Shown here: positions 8,082 through 16,698 of the stretch, piece by piece | Layout of the letters: each line of letters begins with the position of its first letter | Position numbering within the stretch: position 1 is the first letter of the stretch | The notes under the pieces: generated by a model | What the model saw: only the letters and a program-made list of their open reading frames with translations | Told to the model about the DNA's origin: nothing | Databases searched by the model: none | Translations under genes and position numbers: made by a program | NCBI GenBank assembly: GCA_046349515.1 | Contig: JAXMCE010000001.1 | Coordinates: 372,001-436,000, forward strand | Direction: 5' to 3' | DNA from: JBGPGW01 sp046349515 | GTDB lineage: Bacteria; Pseudomonadota; Alphaproteobacteria; CADEGL01 | DNA: 64,000 nucleotides

Positions 8082-8540
8082 ATGGATCGCCGCTATCCCG
8101 ACCGACCGTTCGTGGGCGTCGGGGTCGTCGTCTGGCGCGACGACCGGGTCCTGCTGGTTCGGCGCGCCCGCCCGCCGCGGAAAGGCGACTGGAGCATTCC
8201 GGGCGGGCTCCAGCATCTGGGCGAGACCGTGGCCGAGGCGGCCCGCCGCGAGGTGCGGGAGGAGACCGGCCTCTCGATCGTCCTCGGCGAGCCGCTCACG
8301 GTCGTCGATTCGGTTCGCCACGACGACCAAGGCCGCGTCGAGTACCACTACACGCTCGTTGACTTCTCGGCCGAGTGGGCTGCGGGCGAGGCCGTCGCCG
8401 CCGACGATGTCGATGCCGCGGAGTGGGCGACGCTCGACGATCTCGCGCGTTACGGGCTTTGGAGCGAGACCGAGCGCATCATCCGCCTGTCGGCGGCGCG
8501 CCGGACGACGACGAAGGGCGCGGCAGCCACCAAATCCTGA
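8082..8540 (+). CDS. Nudix hydrolase
   Basis: 152 residues. A perfect Nudix box GX5EX7REUXEEXGU spans residues 42-64 (G42, E48, R56, E57, E60, E61, G63), preceded by DWSIPGG. Family members hydrolyse nucleoside diphosphates linked to another moiety; substrate cannot be read from sequence, though the GGLQHLGET variant is common in ADP-ribose pyrophosphatase-like and MutT-like members. GGAG at about 8072 supports the ATG at 8082. Its last 62 bases overlap, tail to tail, the end of the cyclase gene on the other strand. Confidence 0.85.
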   Translation: MDRRYPDRPFVGVGVVVWRDDRVLLVRRARPPRKGDWSIPGGLQHLGETVAEAARREVREETGLSIVLGEPLTVVDSVRHDDQGRVEYHYTLVDFSAEWAAGEAVAADDVDAAEWATLDDLARYGLWSETERIIRLSAARRTTTKGAAATKS

Positions 8541-9867
8541 CCGGCTCGCCCCGACCGCGGAGCGACTGCGGCTCGCCCTCGCGAAATCCCGTGAGATCGA
8601 CGCCCTCCTCGGGCGTGCCCCGGTGATAGGCATCGATGAGGTCCTGGCTCACCACGGCTTCGGCTTGGAGTTTGCGCGTGAGCGCCTCGAGCCGGCTCGC
8701 GACATTGACCGTGTCGCCGATGACGGCGAACTCAAGGCACCGCTCGTCGCCGATATCGCCCATGACGACGGGGCCGTAGTGCGCGCCGACCCCGACCTGG
8801 ACCGGCGCTTCGCCTTTCCGCGCCCGCTCCTCGTTCCAGCGCCGGATGGCCTCGACCATGTCGCGCGCGCAGAGAAAGGCGTTGCGTGCGTCGTCCGACG
8901 CGGTTCGCGGCGTGCCGAAGGTCGCCATCACCGAATCGCCGATGTACTTGTCGAGCGTGCCGCCGCGGGCGAAGACGCGCTCCGCCATCAGACGATGGAA
9001 CTCCCGGAGCATCAGGATGACGTCACGGGGCGCCATGCGCTCGGCCATCGCGGTGAAGCCGACGATGTCGGCGAAGATCACGCCCACGCTCTGGGCGCGA
9101 ACGGCACCGAACGGCTCGTCGCTTTGCGCCAGCGAGTCGACCATGTTGGGCGAGAAGTAGCGCACGAGATTGCTCCGCTCGCGTTCGATCGCGACCTGGC
9201 GCCTCACGAGGCGGCGCGAGCGGCGCACGGTGACGGCCAGGATGCCCGTGATCACTAGGAAAAGCGCCACTTGGTTGAAGGCGCGCACGACGTCCACGTA
9301 ATGGGGGCTCAGATAGGTCGTGAGGGCGAAGCGAGCATCGTGCACGGAACCGAATTCGAAGATGCTGCCGCTCGACAGGGCGATGAGGAGAACCCCTGTA
9401 CCCCACACCACGGCTGTAATGACGCCCGTCCAGACGACGAGCGCCGGGGAATAGCTCAAGGCTGAGAGAACCAAGAAAAGATAGAAGTAGGGGAAGGTTT
9501 CCTGGCGCAGCGCCATCTGCGGCGGCAGCTCGATGTCGCTCAGCGGATTCGGCGCGAGCAGCACATGGGCGAGAATGGCCACGAACAGCAGGACGAAGGC
9601 ATAGCTTTGCCAGCGCTTGCCGTAAGGACTGTCGCGCAAGCGCCATTGGACATAGGTGAGCGCCGTGATGATCGCACACACGGCGACGTAGTACAGAGTC
9701 TCGACCTTGGGGCTCGCGATGAGGAGGCTGATGCTGAGCGCGGCGAGCGCGCAGGCGATGACCTTGACGCGCAGCTTGAGGCTCGCGCGCTGCTCCTCCC
9801 AGAAGGCCGCTTCGAGTCGCCTGTTCGTCCTAACGTCGGTGTCCGTACCGACGAGTACGTCCGCCAT
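8479..9867 (-). CDS. Membrane-bound class III adenylate cyclase
   Basis: 462 residues. Six hydrophobic helices (residues about 35-215) form a membrane sensor region, then a short linker (REVAIERERSNL-like, ending RYFSPNMVDSL) leads into a class III cyclase domain. Metal-binding aspartates are D267 (FADIVGFT) and D311 (DKYIGDSVMATFG); the lysine K307 in LDKYIGD is the adenine-selecting type, and GDTVNVASRLE supplies the transition-state Asn/Arg pair. It therefore probably makes cAMP. GGAGGTCG precedes the ATG. The last 62 bases overlap the convergent Nudix gene. Confidence 0.87.
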   Translation of the reverse strand: MADVLVGTDTDVRTNRRLEAAFWEEQRASLKLRVKVIACALAALSISLLIASPKVETLYYVAVCAIITALTYVQWRLRDSPYGKRWQSYAFVLLFVAILAHVLLAPNPLSDIELPPQMALRQETFPYFYLFLVLSALSYSPALVVWTGVITAVVWGTGVLLIALSSGSIFEFGSVHDARFALTTYLSPHYVDVVRAFNQVALFLVITGILAVTVRRSRRLVRRQVAIERERSNLVRYFSPNMVDSLAQSDEPFGAVRAQSVGVIFADIVGFTAMAERMAPRDVILMLREFHRLMAERVFARGGTLDKYIGDSVMATFGTPRTASDDARNAFLCARDMVEAIRRWNEERARKGEAPVQVGVGAHYGPVVMGDIGDERCLEFAVIGDTVNVASRLEALTRKLQAEAVVSQDLIDAYHRGTPEEGVDLTGFREGEPQSLRGRGEPVRIWWLPRPSSSSGAPPTGG

Positions 9868-9948
9868 CGCGACCTCCGCTCATCCGTTTGACGATTGCCA
9901 CGCCCCGGGGGAGCGACGCACTGGCCGGATGGACGGCGGGCGGAACCA

Positions 9949-10650
9949 CTAGCTCCGTTCGGGCCGGCCGATCCAGGACAGGAGGAACGACTGCGTCCAT
10001 CGCTCGACGGCAGGATCGTAGACGAGATTGGCGTCGAGCTGGCGATCGCGCGGCTGCGCCTCGGGGCGCTTCATGCCCTGGCCCGGCTCGTTCAGCCAGC
10101 GCTCGACGATCGGGCGCGTGACCTCGGGATGGAACTGGAGGCCATAGACGTTGCCGTCCACCTTGAAGGCCTGGTTGGGAAACATGTCGCCCTCGGCCAG
10201 GAGCGTGCCCGCGCGCGGAAGCTCGAAGCCCTCTTTGTGCCATTGATAGAAGACGGTCGGCGCGTCGAGCGTTCCGCGCCACGCCGATGTCGGGCGGATC
10301 GTCGTGTAGCCGATCTCGTGGAGCTCGGCCGGATGGAAGTCGACCTTGGCGCCGAGCGCGTGGGCCAGCATCTGTGCGCCGAGGCAGATGCCGAGAAAAG
10401 GCTTGCCCGAGTCGAGCGCCAGGCCGATCCAATCGATCTCCTTCTGGATGGGCGCCAGGCTCGTCCGGTCGTGCACGCTTTGGGGTCCGCCGAAGACGAC
10501 CGCCCCCGCATAGTCCGTCATCGATTCCGGCAATTCGTCGTCGTGAAGCGGACAGCGCGTGTCGAGCGTATAGCCCCATTCGGAGAGGATGCGCCCCACC
10601 CGACCCGAATCGGAGGTGCGCGAGTGGACGATGAGAAGGACTTTGGACAT
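9949..10650 (-). CDS. Class I glutamine amidotransferase-like protein
   Basis: 233 residues with the flavodoxin-like GATase fold: nucleophile elbow FLGICLGAQMLAHALG (Cys), and the His of the triad in GLQFHPEVTRPIVE. It resembles stand-alone GMP-synthase-like amidotransferases; no synthetase domain is attached or adjacent, so the acceptor is unknown. Some members hydrolyse gamma-glutamyl compounds, which would fit the amine-oxidase genes upstream, but this is inference. No clear Shine-Dalgarno is visible; a small GAGCCG/CGGCTC hairpin (10663-10680) lies in the 5' leader. Confidence 0.8.
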   Translation of the reverse strand: MSKVLLIVHSRTSDSGRVGRILSEWGYTLDTRCPLHDDELPESMTDYAGAVVFGGPQSVHDRTSLAPIQKEIDWIGLALDSGKPFLGICLGAQMLAHALGAKVDFHPAELHEIGYTTIRPTSAWRGTLDAPTVFYQWHKEGFELPRAGTLLAEGDMFPNQAFKVDGNVYGLQFHPEVTRPIVERWLNEPGQGMKRPEAQPRDRQLDANLVYDPAVERWTQSFLLSWIGRPERS

Positions 10651-10781
10651 GTCAGAATCGCCGAGCCGCTAATCCGGCTCCCTCACAGCAGATGGACATT
10701 CCCCTGTCCCGTCGCAAGAACCATGCCTCGACCTTCCTCCACGCAACCTATTGATATCAAACCATCAACGACCCACAAAAT

Positions 10782-13103
10782 CTACACTTTCCCGCGTGTC
10801 ACCTGCCAGATGCGCTCGGGCGTCAACGGCATATCGAGATGCCGAATGCCAAAGTCGCGGAGCGCATCGACGACGGCACTCACGATCGCCGGCATGGCGC
10901 CCGTCGTGCCGGCCTCGCCCACGCCTTTGACCCCGAGCGGATTGGTCGTGCACGGCACCTCGTTGAACGCGATCGCAATCTCCGGAATATCGGCGGCGCG
11001 CGGCAGGCAATAGTCCATAAATGTGGCGGAAAGAAATTGGCCGGTCTCGCGCTCATAGGCGCAGGATTCGAACAGCGCCTGGCCGAGACCCTGGGCCAGG
11101 CCGCCGTGGATCTGGCCGAGGACGAGCATCGGGTTGAGGATGCGTCCCATGTCGTCGACGATGGTGTAGCGCTGAAGTTGGATCTGGCCGGTCTCCGGAT
11201 CGACCTCGACTTCGACGACGTGACAGCCATTGGCAAAGGTCTTGCCGCGCGGCAGGTAGAGCGCGCGCTCGGCGAGACCGAAGCCGATCTCGGCACTCCA
11301 AGGCCCCGCGCGGAAGGATGCGGCCGCGACCTCGCCCATGGACACGGCACGATCGGTGCCGGCGATCGCATAGCGTCCATCGGCGAACCGCACATCTGCT
11401 TCCGCCGCTTCGAGCAGATGGGCCGCGATCTTCTGGCCCGAGCGGATGACCTTGTCGATGGCGCCCGTGAGCGCCGAGCCGCCGACCGAGAGCGCGCTCG
11501 ACCCGCCCGTGCCCTTGCCGTAGGGCACGTGGTCGCTGTCGCCCTGGATGAGGGTGACGGATTCGAAGGGCACGCCCAATTGGCCGGCCACCATCTGCGC
11601 GAAGGACGTCGCGTGGCCCTGGCCGTTGGTTTGAGTCCCGATGATGACGGCGACGCCGCCCCCGCGCTCGAAGCGGAGCTCGGCCATCTCACTCGGCATG
11701 CCGCCGTTGATCTTGACGTAGGTGGTGAGGCCGAGGCCCAAAAGCCGGCCGCGCGCGCGGGCGGCAGCGCGACGGCTCTCGAAGCCGGCCGCATCGGCCG
11801 CCTTGAGCGCCTCCGTCATGTTGTGCTCGAACTGGCCGCTGTCATAGACCTGCCCGCTCGCGGTCCGGTAGGGCATGGCCGACGCCGGGATGAGATTGCG
11901 CCGCCGGATCTCGTCCTTCGCAAGGCCGAGTTCCGCCGCCGCGGCATCGGCCAGGCGCTCGATGACGTAGATGGCCTCGGGCCGCCCGGCGCCGCGATAG
12001 GCCTCCGTCGCCATCGTGTTGGTGAAGACGACGTCGACGCGGACGTGGAAGGCCGGCACGGTGTAGAGGCCGGTGATGCCGATGGCGTAGCCGTCGGTGA
12101 GGACCAGGCGCCCATGCATCGAAGGATACGCGCCGAGATTGCCGATCGTATGGACGCGAACCGCGAGGAAGCGCCCCTCGGCGTCGAAGGCCAGCTCGGC
12201 CTCCGTCACGTGGTCGCGCGCATGGGGATCGGCGAGCATGGTCTCGGCGCGCGTCGCGCACCATTTGACGGGCCGACCCACGCGCCGCGCCGCCCAGAGA
12301 AGCAAGCCGTGCTCCGTGAAAGCCGCGGCGCGAAGACCGAAGGCGCCGCCCACATCGGGCGTCACGACGCGCAATTTCCGCTCTTCGACCTTGAGCACGT
12401 CGCGCGCGAGGGTCTCCCGAGGCCCATGGACACCCTGGCTCTGGGCGTAGAGCGTATAGCGCCCCTCCCCCGGATCGTAATCGCCGATGGCGGCGAGCGG
12501 CTCCATGGGCGTGCCGTTCACCCGGTTGTTGACGAGGGCGATGCGCACGCTGCCTGCGGCCGCGGCGAAGGCGCGCTCGGTCGCGGCCCGGTCGCCCGCC
12601 TCCCACTCGACCGCTCGGTTCCGCGGCGCCTCGGGCCAGATGAGGGGAGCGCCGTCCCGCATCGCATCGGCGGCGTGGCCGACCGCGGGAAGCGCGTCGT
12701 AATCGACCGTGATCGCCTCGGCGGCATCGCGCGCTTCGGCCTCCGTCTCGGCCACGATGAGCGCCACCGGCTCGCCCACGAAGCGCACGCGCCTCTCGGC
12801 GAGGAGCGGGCGGCCCGGCGTGAAGGCCGTGCTGCCGTCGCTGTTCTCGATCGCATCATGCGCGGTGATCGGGCCGAGGCCGTCGGCGGCAAGCTCGGCG
12901 GCCGTCAGGACCGCGAGCACGCCCGGCATGCCGCGCGCGGCCTCGGCATCGATCCCGCGAATCTCGGCGTGGGCGTGTGGCGAGCGCAGGACGACCGCCG
13001 CCGCCATGCGCGGCAGCACGATGTCGTCCATGAAGCGCCCACGGCCCATGAGCAGGCGCGGATCCTCGCTTCGCCGCACCGATTGTCCGAATCCGTATTT
13101 CAT
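10782..13103 (-). CDS. Xanthine dehydrogenase/CoxL-family molybdopterin large subunit (solitary)
   Basis: 773 residues. Hammerhead domain near the N-terminus (GQSVRRSEDPRLLMGRGRFMDD), then the MoCo-binding domains with DVGGAFGLRAAA, QTNGQGHATSFAQ and the catalytic glutamate in GVKGVGEAGTTGA. The active-site loop reads EAYRGAGRPEA, the AYRGAGR form (form II), not the AYXCSFR of true CO dehydrogenase, so CO oxidation is unlikely. Members hydroxylate aromatic heterocycles, aldehydes or similar. The usual FAD (medium) and 2Fe-2S (small) subunits are absent from the window. It is the last gene of a four-gene operon and overlaps the tauE-like stop by 4 bases. Confidence 0.87.
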   Translation of the reverse strand: MKYGFGQSVRRSEDPRLLMGRGRFMDDIVLPRMAAAVVLRSPHAHAEIRGIDAEAARGMPGVLAVLTAAELAADGLGPITAHDAIENSDGSTAFTPGRPLLAERRVRFVGEPVALIVAETEAEARDAAEAITVDYDALPAVGHAADAMRDGAPLIWPEAPRNRAVEWEAGDRAATERAFAAAAGSVRIALVNNRVNGTPMEPLAAIGDYDPGEGRYTLYAQSQGVHGPRETLARDVLKVEERKLRVVTPDVGGAFGLRAAAFTEHGLLLWAARRVGRPVKWCATRAETMLADPHARDHVTEAELAFDAEGRFLAVRVHTIGNLGAYPSMHGRLVLTDGYAIGITGLYTVPAFHVRVDVVFTNTMATEAYRGAGRPEAIYVIERLADAAAAELGLAKDEIRRRNLIPASAMPYRTASGQVYDSGQFEHNMTEALKAADAAGFESRRAAARARGRLLGLGLTTYVKINGGMPSEMAELRFERGGGVAVIIGTQTNGQGHATSFAQMVAGQLGVPFESVTLIQGDSDHVPYGKGTGGSSALSVGGSALTGAIDKVIRSGQKIAAHLLEAAEADVRFADGRYAIAGTDRAVSMGEVAAASFRAGPWSAEIGFGLAERALYLPRGKTFANGCHVVEVEVDPETGQIQLQRYTIVDDMGRILNPMLVLGQIHGGLAQGLGQALFESCAYERETGQFLSATFMDYCLPRAADIPEIAIAFNEVPCTTNPLGVKGVGEAGTTGAMPAIVSAVVDALRDFGIRHLDMPLTPERIWQVTRGKV

Positions 13104-13858
13104 CGCAACAGAATCCCCACATTGTCCGCGACCAGCTTCACGCCCGCCGCCAGTACGAAGAGATAGCACACGCGGTAGAACGGCTCGGGCCTGATGCGGC
13201 CGTGGAGCCAGACTCCCAAGGCCATGCCCGCCGGCGCCATCGGCAGGAGCACCGCCGAGGTCGAGAGATTGCCCGTGCCGAGAAGGCCGAGCCAGGCATA
13301 GGGCACGATCTTCAGGTAATTGACCATGGCGAAATAGATCACGGTCGTCCCGACATAGAGCGTCTTGTCCATGCGCTGCGGCAGGAGATAGACGCCCAGG
13401 GGCGGTCCGCCGGCGTGCGCGACGAAACTCGTCCAGCCCGAGACCGACGACCACAGCGTCCCCCGCCAGAATGACGGCGGGCGCGCCGGCCGGCTGAGCC
13501 CGCGGCGCAGCCACCAGTCGAGCGCGAAGGCGACGGCCAGGAGTCCGATGGCGAGGCCGATCCAGCGGTCGTCGAGCGCGCCGAAGGTGATCGCGCCGAG
13601 TGCAATTCCGATCACGGCACCCGGCATGATGATGCGCAGATTGACGCGGTCCCACCGCCGCCAATAGGCCCAGAGGCCGAAGAGGTCCATGAAGCAGAGG
13701 ATGGGCAGCATGATCGCGGCCGCCTGGGTGGGCGCAATGACGAGAGAGAGAAGCGGTGTCGCCAAGGTGCCGAGCCCGGCGCCGAAGCCGCCCTTCGAGA
13801 TGCCCGTGATCAAGAGGACCGGCACCGCAATCGCATAGAACAACGGATCGGCGATCAT
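13100..13858 (-). CDS. TauE/SafE family anion permease
   Basis: 252 residues with about eight hydrophobic helices. The N-terminal ISKGGFGAGLGTLATPLLSL and the repeat-two motif AHAGGPPLGVYLLP are the two family signatures. TauE/SafE proteins export or import sulfite, sulfoacetate or other small organic anions. It is sandwiched by 4-base overlaps between a flavoprotein oxidase (upstream) and the molybdoenzyme (downstream), so it probably moves the substrate or a product of that pathway. Confidence 0.86.
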   Translation of the reverse strand: MIADPLFYAIAVPVLLITGISKGGFGAGLGTLATPLLSLVIAPTQAAAIMLPILCFMDLFGLWAYWRRWDRVNLRIIMPGAVIGIALGAITFGALDDRWIGLAIGLLAVAFALDWWLRRGLSRPARPPSFWRGTLWSSVSGWTSFVAHAGGPPLGVYLLPQRMDKTLYVGTTVIYFAMVNYLKIVPYAWLGLLGTGNLSTSAVLLPMAPAGMALGVWLHGRIRPEPFYRVCYLFVLAAGVKLVADNVGILLR

Positions 13859-15153
13859 CGGCGCGGCAGCGCGTCCTTGAGGCGATAGTGGGCGAGCGTC
13901 GCGTGAAGGAACCACGGCCGGCCGTCGTAGAAGGGACGCGTCTCGAAGGGCAGATCGTCGAACGCGGTCGCGGCCTCCCTCTCCCCGAGGATGCGGAGCG
14001 CCGCCTTGTGGCCGAGATAGGTGCCCATCGCGATGCCGGAGCCGCAACAGCCGAGGACGTAGTGAAGACCGTCCCTCTTGCCGATATGCGGCAGGTTCTG
14101 GAAGGTGAAGGCCACGTAGCCCATCCAGGAATGGGTGATGCGCACGCCGTCGAGGTCCGGGAAGATGCGCACCATGCGCGCGTAGAGGCGCGGCGCCGTC
14201 ACGCGTGCATCGGTCTCGGCGAGGGAGGCGCGGCCGCCGAAGAGAATGCGGGTCCGGTCGGGCGTCAGGCGGATGCCGTGGATGAGCTTCCGCGTGTCAT
14301 GCATGCAGCGCGCCTTGGGGAGAAGTCGCGCGATGCGCTCGGGCGCCAATGGCTCGGTCGCGATGATGTAAGCCCCGACCGGGATGACGCGGCGTCTCAG
14401 GGCGGGCGTGACGGCACCCGTGTAGCCGTTCGTCGCGATGACGACGTCGCGCGCCTCGACCGCCCCGCGCGGCGTCGTGACACGGAATCGCCCGGGCTCA
14501 CTTGCGATCGCCGTCGCAGGCGCGTGGCCCGCGACGAGGGCACCCGCACTCGCCGCCCGGTCGAGCAGGCCCCGGTGGTAGCGCGCGGGATCGAGCAACG
14601 CGTCCCGGTGGCGCACCTGGCCGCCGAAATAGAAATCCGAGCCGACCTCGTGGTGCTGCTCGCTCTTCGGCACCATGTCGGCCTCGAAGCCGAGCTCGCG
14701 CTTCAGCACCTCGAGCTCGGCAGCGAGCGCCTCGTAGTCGGCCGAGCGATAGGCGCCGACGAAGCGCCCGCAGAGCGCGAGATGACAGGCGATCTGCTCG
14801 CTCTCGATGAGCGACTGCGTGTAGGCGATCGCGGCCTGGCCCTCGCGGTAGACCGCGAGGGCCTTCTCGCGCCCATAGCTCGCCGCGAGGTCCGAGAAGC
14901 TGCGCTTCAGCACCGCGCCCATCTGGCCCTGGTTGCGCGAGGCGCCGCCGCTTCCCGGCTCCTCGGAATCGAGCACGAGGACGCTCCGCCCTGCCCGCGC
15001 GAGAGTCAGCGCGGCGGACAGGCCCGTGTAGCCGGCCCCCACGACCACGACATCGACCGATCGCGGGATTGCCGTATCCGCCCGGCGGCAGGGAGTCTCA
15101 TCCCACCAATAGGGCGTGAGCCTGACGTCGGGCGCGAGGATCGAATCAGACAC
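13855..15153 (-). CDS. DAO-family FAD-dependent amine/amino-acid oxidase, copy 2
   Basis: About 432 residues. FAD-binding VVVVGAGYTGLSAALTLARA is followed by GGASRNQGQMG and a C-terminal FAD contact GLHYVLGCCGSGIAMGTYLG. It resembles gamma-glutamylputrescine oxidase/glycine oxidase-type flavoproteins that oxidise C-N bonds of amines. It is clearly paralogous to the next gene upstream (shared SHSWMGYVAFTF-LPH-G-DG-HY block). A GAGGG motif abuts the ATG at 15162 with no spacer, so the GTG at 15153, nine bases beyond it, is the better start. Its stop overlaps the tauE-like start by 4 bases. Confidence 0.85.
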   Translation of the reverse strand: MSDSILAPDVRLTPYWWDETPCRRADTAIPRSVDVVVVGAGYTGLSAALTLARAGRSVLVLDSEEPGSGGASRNQGQMGAVLKRSFSDLAASYGREKALAVYREGQAAIAYTQSLIESEQIACHLALCGRFVGAYRSADYEALAAELEVLKRELGFEADMVPKSEQHHEVGSDFYFGGQVRHRDALLDPARYHRGLLDRAASAGALVAGHAPATAIASEPGRFRVTTPRGAVEARDVVIATNGYTGAVTPALRRRVIPVGAYIIATEPLAPERIARLLPKARCMHDTRKLIHGIRLTPDRTRILFGGRASLAETDARVTAPRLYARMVRIFPDLDGVRITHSWMGYVAFTFQNLPHIGKRDGLHYVLGCCGSGIAMGTYLGHKAALRILGEREAATAFDDLPFETRPFYDGRPWFLHATLAHYRLKDALPRR

Positions 15154-15200
15154 GACGCCCATCCCTCAGTGATGCGTGAATGCCGCTCGCGCCTGGCCTC

Positions 15201-16517
15201 TCAAGGACGGCGGCCCGACGCGTTCGGCATCCGATCCAAGAAGCGGTAGAACATGACCATGCCCGCGAGGAACCAGGGCGCGCCGGAATAGAAGGGACGG
15301 GTCTGGAAGGTCCGGTCGTCGAAGGCCGTGGCACCTTCGACCGTCTTGCCCAGCACCTTGAGCGCGATCTTGTGCCCGAGATAAGGCGCCATGTGCGCGC
15401 CCGATCCGCAGTAGCCCATCGCATAGTGGATGCCGTCATGGGTTCCGAGATGCGGCAGGTGGTCGAAGGTGTAGGCCACGAAGCCCATCCAGGAATGGCT
15501 GATCTTGACGTCCCGCGTCTCGGGGAAGAGGCCGGACATGACGGCATGAAGCTTGGGGCCCGAGATTTCGGGATTGGTCTCGGTCGAGGCCACGCGACCG
15601 CCGAACACGATGCGCCGCCCGTCGGGCGAGGCGCGGTAGTAGTAGACGACGCGGCGCGTATCGCTGATGACGCGCTTCTTCGGCATCAGCACGTTCATGA
15701 GATTGGGCGACATGGGCTCGGTCGCGATCACGTAGCTGCCGATGGGGATGACGCGGCGGCGGAGATCGGGAGCGACGCCGTCCGTGTAGCCGTTGGTCGC
15801 GACGATGACGTTCTTCGCGCGGATCGAGCCGCGGCTGTGGGTCACGACAAATTCGCCGCCGTCGCGCTCGACCTTCGCCACCGGATTGTGGATCGAGATC
15901 TTGGCGCCGGCCTTGATCGCGCGGTCGAGCATGCCGGAATGAAAGAGTCCCGGATGCAGGCTCGCATTGTTATGGACGAGCTGGCCGCCGTAATAGGCAT
16001 CCGTGCCGAGCTCCGCGCGCTGCTCCGAGCGCGGGACCATGTCGGCCTCGATGCCGACCTCCTTCCTGTAGGCAGGAAGCTCGGCCGCGAGTCCCTCGTA
16101 GTCGCCCGGCCGGTGGGCGCCCACGAACCGGCCGCAGACGTGCCAATTGCACTCGATGCCCTCGCTCTTGATGAGCGCCTCGATGTAATTGCGCGCGTTG
16201 GTCACCTCCTTGATCATGGCGACAGCCTTGGGCCGGCCATGGGTCGAGGCGAGCTCGCTCAAACCGAGACGCAGCTTCGTTCCGATCTGTCCTCCGTTGC
16301 GCGTGCTGCAGCCCCAGCCGGCGTGCTCGGCATCGAACACGACGACCTCGCGCCCCTCGCGCGCGAGCGTGAGGGCCGCCGACACGCCGGTATAGCCGCA
16401 GCCGATGACGACGACCTCGGTGCGCTGGGGGATCTGCGGATCCGGCAGGACCGGACGCGGCGCCTCTTCCCACCAATAGGGCTCCATCTTGGCGGTCGAC
16501 GCGAACTGGGCATCCAT
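15201..16517 (-). CDS. DAO-family FAD-dependent amine/amino-acid oxidase, copy 1
   Basis: 438 residues, first gene of the operon. FAD motif VVVIGCGYTGVSAALTLARE, then CSTRNGGQIG, and C-terminal GIHYAMGYCGSGAHMAPYLG. The N-terminal MEPYWWEEAPRP matches the LTPYWWDETPCR of the downstream copy. Likely a peroxide-generating or acceptor-linked oxidase of a secondary amine or N-methyl amino acid; substrate not readable. GAGGAG precedes the chosen ATG at 16517. About 45 bases separate it from copy 2. The divergent alpha/beta hydrolase starts 181 bases away, and that interval (16518-16698) would carry both promoters. Confidence 0.85.
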   Translation of the reverse strand: MDAQFASTAKMEPYWWEEAPRPVLPDPQIPQRTEVVVIGCGYTGVSAALTLAREGREVVVFDAEHAGWGCSTRNGGQIGTKLRLGLSELASTHGRPKAVAMIKEVTNARNYIEALIKSEGIECNWHVCGRFVGAHRPGDYEGLAAELPAYRKEVGIEADMVPRSEQRAELGTDAYYGGQLVHNNASLHPGLFHSGMLDRAIKAGAKISIHNPVAKVERDGGEFVVTHSRGSIRAKNVIVATNGYTDGVAPDLRRRVIPIGSYVIATEPMSPNLMNVLMPKKRVISDTRRVVYYYRASPDGRRIVFGGRVASTETNPEISGPKLHAVMSGLFPETRDVKISHSWMGFVAYTFDHLPHLGTHDGIHYAMGYCGSGAHMAPYLGHKIALKVLGKTVEGATAFDDRTFQTRPFYSGAPWFLAGMVMFYRFLDRMPNASGRRP

Positions 16518-16698
16518 GGCGCGCTCCTCGAAGTGGCGGCGTGTGATGGGCCCTTTTACACTGCCGACGCCTCCCCCGGCCAGTATCGGGGGGACCGGCA
16601 CGGCACGGGCTCTAGGCAAGCGGAGGCAGACTGGCGGCACGGTATTGCCATTCGCCACGCGGGCCCGCCCTTCGACCAGGAACAATTGGGAGGGAGCA

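Noticed and set aside
10663..10680. GAGCCG-N6-CGGCTC hairpin as terminator of the molybdoenzyme operon
   Set aside because: Only a 6-base stem with no T-tract; it may equally be part of the amidotransferase leader.
10782..13103. Carbon monoxide dehydrogenase (CoxL)
   Set aside because: The active-site loop is AYRGAGR, not AYXCSFR, and CoxM/CoxS are absent.
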